A stretch of DNA of 64,000 bases from CAYQQK01 sp964420065 (GTDB lineage Bacteria > Bacillota > Dethiobacteria > DTU022): assembly GCA_964420065.1 (NCBI GenBank), contig CAYQQK010000005.1, positions 1 through 64,000 of the forward strand, given 5' to 3'. A program made the translations under genes and the position numbers. Numbering within the stretch: the stretch's first letter is position 1; every line of letters begins with the position of its first letter. This document shows positions 60,567 to 64,000 of this stretch, piece after piece. The notes beneath the pieces were generated by a model, which worked only from the letters and a program-made list of their open reading frames with translations, was not told where the DNA came from and made no database searches.

Positions 60567-61196
60567 GTGGAACGGATCCGCCTGGAAATCCGGGAATATC
60601 TGCGACAGAACATGGGGATATGTATTATTATTGTTGCCTTGTTCGCCCTGGGGGTTCTAACCGGGGCATTGCTCTTGCGCGGTTTAGAAGAAAGTCAAAA
60701 ATTGGTCCTGGACCAGTATTTCAATCTGCTTGTGCAAAGCTATCATGGACAAGATCTGCCCGTGGGAACGACCATCCTGGCCCAATCTTTGACAAATAAT
60801 ATCCGTTTCCTTGTTCCGGTCTGGTTGTGCGGCCTGTTTTTTTTGGGTTTCCCGCTGACATTGATCCTGGTCGGGCTACGCGGTTTTTTTGTCGGCTTTA
60901 CCGTCGGTTTCCTGGTTGACCGGGCGGCTTTGCGCGGACTGGTTTTTGCCCTGGGTGCAGTTCTGCCTCACAACCTGCTTCTGGTTCCGGCCGTGATCAT
61001 CCTTGCGGTTGCCAGTTTTTCACGATCATGGTCTCGTTTCCGGGGCCATCTTGAAAAACGGCCTGTTCCATTGAAGAAACACCTGGCCCCATATACTCTG
61101 GTTGCGGTTGCGGCAGCGATGACGTTATTCGTTGGATCCCTGGTCGAGGCCTACATTTCGCCCGTGTTCATTGGATTCCTGATCAAACTGTTTTAA
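60567..61196 (+). CDS. spoIIM: Stage II sporulation protein M
   Basis: Membrane protein of 209 residues with five or six hydrophobic segments; part of the SpoIIDMP engulfment complex. FLVPVWLCGLFFLGFPLTLILVGLRGFFVGFTVGFL and LPHNLLLVPAVI are characteristic. GTG 60567 with GGGGGGG upstream. Follows nudF, as in many Clostridia. Confidence 0.92.
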   Translation: MERIRLEIREYLRQNMGICIIIVALFALGVLTGALLLRGLEESQKLVLDQYFNLLVQSYHGQDLPVGTTILAQSLTNNIRFLVPVWLCGLFFLGFPLTLILVGLRGFFVGFTVGFLVDRAALRGLVFALGAVLPHNLLLVPAVIILAVASFSRSWSRFRGHLEKRPVPLKKHLAPYTLVAVAAAMTLFVGSLVEAYISPVFIGFLIKLF

Positions 61197-61334
61197 ATAA
61201 AGGCTCGGGGCCGATAACGTTAAACCTTGGCGAAAAAGGGTTTTTCCTGATATTTGTGGAAAAGCTTTGTTAGGATTGGATCCGGAGCCGGTTATTATTT
61301 GTGCTTCCATTGACGAGAGGGGTCTGCTTTTCCA

Positions 61335-62222
61335 ATGAAACGGAGTTTGCAGGATTTTATTTACTATATTACGGCTGAGAAAGGTCTCTCTCAAAACACC
61401 CAGGAATCATACCAGCGGGATCTGAGGCGCTTCATTACCTATCTCGAAAAAAAAGGAATTGTTTCTCTCCCTCAAATCGATCGCTCCCTGATCGTGCAGT
61501 ACCTGGCCGAGATGCGCAAGCGGGGTATGGCTGCTACGAGCCTTTCACGTCATCTTGCCTCCATGCGCTCCTTTTTTTATTTTCTGATCCAGGAAAATAT
61601 CATTGCCGACAATCCGGCCGTGCAGTTGGAGATGCCCCGTACAGAAAGGAAACTACCCCAGGTGCTTACTTCCACGGAGGTCGAGCGGCTACTGGACCAA
61701 CCTTCACTGGCGGCGCCCTCCGGTATTCGTGATAAAGCGATGCTTGAGTTGCTTTACGCTTCGGGGGTCAGGGTCAGCGAACTGGTTTCCCTGAACGTGG
61801 GTGACTTCAACCCTGAAATGGGTTTTTTGCGCTGTTGGGGGAAGGGGATGAAAGAACGTATTGTTCCTGTGGGCACTATCGCCATTACAACTGTACAACA
61901 ATACCTTGAAAAGTGCCGGCCGCGACTGGTTAAAAGCGGAGAAGAACACTCGTTGTTCGTTAACCAGCACGGGCGCCGTCTTACCCGGCAAGGGTTCTGG
62001 AAAATATTAAAAAAATATGCCCGTCTGGCCAAGATCCCGGGCGAAGTCACTCCGCATACCCTGCGCCATTCTTTTGCCACCCATCTCCTGGAAAACGGCG
62101 CTGATTTGCGCTCGGTCCAGGAAATGTTGGGACATTCCGATATTTCCACCACGCAGATCTATACCCAAATCACGCGGCGGCATATCCGTGAAGTCTATGA
62201 CAAAACACATCCCCGCGCCTGA
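61335..62222 (+). CDS. xerD: Tyrosine recombinase XerD
   Basis: Site-specific recombinase of 295 residues for chromosome dimer resolution. N-terminal SAM-like domain (FIYYITAEKGLSQNTQESYQRDLR). Catalytic residues: Arg in ASGVRVSELVSL, His and Arg in TPHTLRHSFATHLL, His in MLGHSDIS, nucleophile Tyr in IYTQI. In the conserved place between spoIIM and deoB. Confidence 0.95.
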   Translation: MKRSLQDFIYYITAEKGLSQNTQESYQRDLRRFITYLEKKGIVSLPQIDRSLIVQYLAEMRKRGMAATSLSRHLASMRSFFYFLIQENIIADNPAVQLEMPRTERKLPQVLTSTEVERLLDQPSLAAPSGIRDKAMLELLYASGVRVSELVSLNVGDFNPEMGFLRCWGKGMKERIVPVGTIAITTVQQYLEKCRPRLVKSGEEHSLFVNQHGRRLTRQGFWKILKKYARLAKIPGEVTPHTLRHSFATHLLENGADLRSVQEMLGHSDISTTQIYTQITRRHIREVYDKTHPRA

Positions 62223-63402
62223 TGAACCACCCCGCGCCGTTATTCTAATCCTGGACGGGGCCGGTGCGGGAGCACTACCCGATGCGTCTCGTTACGGTGA
62301 CAGTGGCGCCAGTACCCTTGGGCACGTCCTTTTAAAACACGGCCCGCTAGAACTGCCGCTGTTGTTTGCCCTGGGCCTGGGAGAAGTTATTGATTGTCCC
62401 GGTTGCCGCCTGCCCCGGGGACATTGTGGTGCCTGGGGGCGTGCGGCTTTTCGTAACCCGGGCAAGGATACCACCGGCGGCCACTGGGAATTGGCCGGGG
62501 TAGTCCTGGACAAGCCCTTCCCGACCTATCCGCATGGTTTCCCACCGGCGGTGATCAAGGCCTTCGAGGAGGCGGTAGGGCGCAGGATTCTCGGAAACTG
62601 CGCCGCTTCGGGAACGGAAATCATTGCCCGGCTCGGTGGAAAACACCTGGCCACCGGCCGGCCCATCGTATACACTTCCGCCGACAGTGTTTTCCAGATC
62701 GCCGTTCACGAAGCGGTGGCTTCACCGGAGGAGCTTTATCGCTGGTGCCGCCTGGCCCGGGCCATTTTGCATGGAGAACACGGGGTGGGTCGGGTCATTG
62801 CCAGACCCTTTACCGGCTCCGAGGGCAATTTCCGGCGCACCGCCGGACGCAGGGATTTTTCCCTTCCCCCACCACAGTGGACTCTCCTTGATACGGTCGC
62901 TGCGGCAGGGTTAACGACAGCTGTTGTCGGGAAAATTGGTGATATTTTCAGCTTCCGTGGGGTAACGCAACACCTCCCCGGAAAAGACAACGAGGCCGTG
63001 CTGGACAGCCTGGCCGAACTGCTGTGCACGGTGCGATCCGGCTTGTTGTGGGCGAACTGTGGTGATTTCGACACTCTTTACGGCCACCGCAATGATGCAG
63101 CCGGTTTTGCGCGCGCTCTCGAACGAGTCGATCAAAGACTGCAAAAATTTAAGAAATTGGTCCGCCCCCGCGATTTGGTCATCATTACCGCCGATCATGG
63201 TTGCGATCCAACCTACCCCGGGACCGATCATACCCGGGAATATGTTCCCCTCCTCGTTTGGAGTCCTACTTTACCCGGCCGGATCGCCCTGGGCACGCGG
63301 TCGACCCTTGCCGATGCCGGTGCGACGGCGGCTGCCTGGCTGGGTTTGCCCCTCCCTGAACACGGCTCATCTTTTTTGAATTCTTTCGACGACACCATAT
63401 GA
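62197..63402 (+). CDS. deoB: Phosphopentomutase
   Basis: Alkaline phosphatase-superfamily enzyme of 401 residues interconverting (deoxy)ribose 1- and 5-phosphates. Metal sites: ILILDGAGAGALPDA, KDTTGGHWE (phosphothreonine), ITADHGCDPTYPGTDHTRE. VGKIGDIFSFRG is typical. ATG 62197 overlaps the xerD end by 26 bases, so the pair is coupled. Confidence 0.96.
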   Translation: MTKHIPAPDEPPRAVILILDGAGAGALPDASRYGDSGASTLGHVLLKHGPLELPLLFALGLGEVIDCPGCRLPRGHCGAWGRAAFRNPGKDTTGGHWELAGVVLDKPFPTYPHGFPPAVIKAFEEAVGRRILGNCAASGTEIIARLGGKHLATGRPIVYTSADSVFQIAVHEAVASPEELYRWCRLARAILHGEHGVGRVIARPFTGSEGNFRRTAGRRDFSLPPPQWTLLDTVAAAGLTTAVVGKIGDIFSFRGVTQHLPGKDNEAVLDSLAELLCTVRSGLLWANCGDFDTLYGHRNDAAGFARALERVDQRLQKFKKLVRPRDLVIITADHGCDPTYPGTDHTREYVPLLVWSPTLPGRIALGTRSTLADAGATAAAWLGLPLPEHGSSFLNSFDDTI

Positions 63403-63525
63403 TTATGAACGATCCGTCGGTGTTTCGCGTCGAGGAAAAGACGGATGTGAATCAAAACGCTCTTGGTATGCGTTCGTCCGATCCGGGAGAAAATATCCCA
63501 AAAGGAAGAAAGGGGTATTACTGCC

Positions 63526-64000
63526 ATGAAAGCCGCAAAGCCGGTCTGGGTGCTGCTGTTTTTGTTGTTTTTGCCGTTAATGCTTGGAGCTACAACTGTC
63601 TCCCCCGGGGATGAGGGTCTGGAAGAAGGAGTTGCTTTGGATCTCAAAGCCGATGCGGCCCTGCTGATGGAAGTAGGCAGTGGTATCCTGATCTGGGAGA
63701 TGAACAGTCACGAAAAACTGTACCCGGCCAGTCTGACCAAGATCATGAGTCTTTTGTTGGTTATGGAATACCTGGAGCAAGGCCGGGTTTCTTTGGATGA
63801 AATGGTTGAAGTGAGTGCCCGGGCCTCCAGTATGGGCGGGTCCGAAATATTCCTTAGCGAAGGGGACCGAGTTTCCCTGGAAAACCTGATCACCGCCATG
63901 GCCGTAGGATCGGCCAATGATGCCGCCGTGGCCGTAGCCGAACACATTGCCGGTTCGGTTGAGGAGTTTGTTGAACTGATGAATGCCAGAGCCCGCACAC
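63526..64000 (+). CDS. dacF: D-alanyl-D-alanine carboxypeptidase (DacF type), cut by window end
   Basis: The first 158 residues of a serine peptidase that trims peptidoglycan peptides. A signal peptide of about 22 residues (VWVLLFLLFLPLMLGA) is followed by the S-x-x-K active site in YPASLTKIMSLLL and the second motif SAN (VGSANDAAV). ATG 63526 follows AAAGGAAG by about 16 bases. Position after deoB fits dacF, which in spore formers precedes spoIIAA-AB-sigF. The C-terminus is outside the window. Confidence 0.92.
   Translation, partial: MKAAKPVWVLLFLLFLPLMLGATTVSPGDEGLEEGVALDLKADAALLMEVGSGILIWEMNSHEKLYPASLTKIMSLLLVMEYLEQGRVSLDEMVEVSARASSMGGSEIFLSEGDRVSLENLITAMAVGSANDAAVAVAEHIAGSVEEFVELMNARART

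Noticed and set aside
1..64000. CRISPR arrays, prophage or intact transposons
   Set aside because: No regularly spaced repeats, cas genes, integrases other than XerD, or transposases were seen.

Overview
The window looks like chromosome of an endospore-forming anaerobe of the Clostridia, probably a Moorella/Thermacetogenium/Peptococcaceae-type lineage. The evidence is sigK with an uninterrupted pro-sequence, a complete spoIIIAA-AH operon, spoIIM, spoIVB and spo0A. There is also an OLE RNA/OapA locus, an SfrAB-like iron-sulfur oxidoreductase pair and a FchA/FolD pair. Coding is dense, mostly on the + strand, moderately GC-rich, with many GTG/TTG starts and strong Shine-Dalgarno sites. I see no prophage, intact insertion sequence or CRISPR array.

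Layout. 0.5-6 kb: sigK, a LeuB-like dehydrogenase (minus), yqeG, a small unknown, aroE and a DASS-family transporter. 6.2 kb: tRNA-Lys(CTT) with its own promoter and terminator. 6.4-9.7 kb (minus): an ABC exporter with a small PLDc_N membrane protein, then an SPFH protein with a ribbon-helix-helix regulator. 9.9-23.2 kb: a type IV pilus operon behind a sigma-A promoter, a c-di-GMP-I riboswitch and an intrinsic terminator (pilB, pilT, pilC, pilA, pilD, minor pilins, two PilX-like proteins, pilM, pilN, pilO, more minor pilins). 23.3-26.7 kb: aroK, aroQ, pepQ, efp and an acidic zinc-ribbon protein. 27.0-32.3 kb: spoIIIAA-AH. 32.3-35.1 kb: asp23, amaP, a DUF2273 protein, nusB and a TsaD paralogue. 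35.3-39.3 kb: the SfrB/SfrA-like pair. 39.6-51.6 kb: xseA, xseB, ispA, fchA, folD, a small lipoprotein, OLE RNA, oapA, dxs, tlyA, an unknown, nadK, recN. 51.7-55.1 kb: an acyl-CoA dehydrogenase, then spo0A and spoIVB on the minus strand. 55.3-61.2 kb: a SteA/SteB-like envelope cluster with two glycosyltransferases, DUF3866, a Nudix hydrolase and spoIIM. 61.3-64.0 kb: xerD, deoB and the start of a dacF-type carboxypeptidase cut by the window end.

How it works together. The pilus operon seems to be controlled by c-di-GMP twice: by the leader riboswitch and by the MshEN-type N-terminus of PilB. FolD has lost the lysine and glutamine normally needed for its cyclohydrolase activity, and a separate cyclohydrolase (FchA) lies just upstream, so the two steps look split between two proteins. 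OLE RNA and its membrane partner OapA sit in the isoprenoid operon between ispA and dxs, the context known for this RNA. spo0A has a textbook sigma-H promoter whose -10 region overlaps a perfect 0A box.
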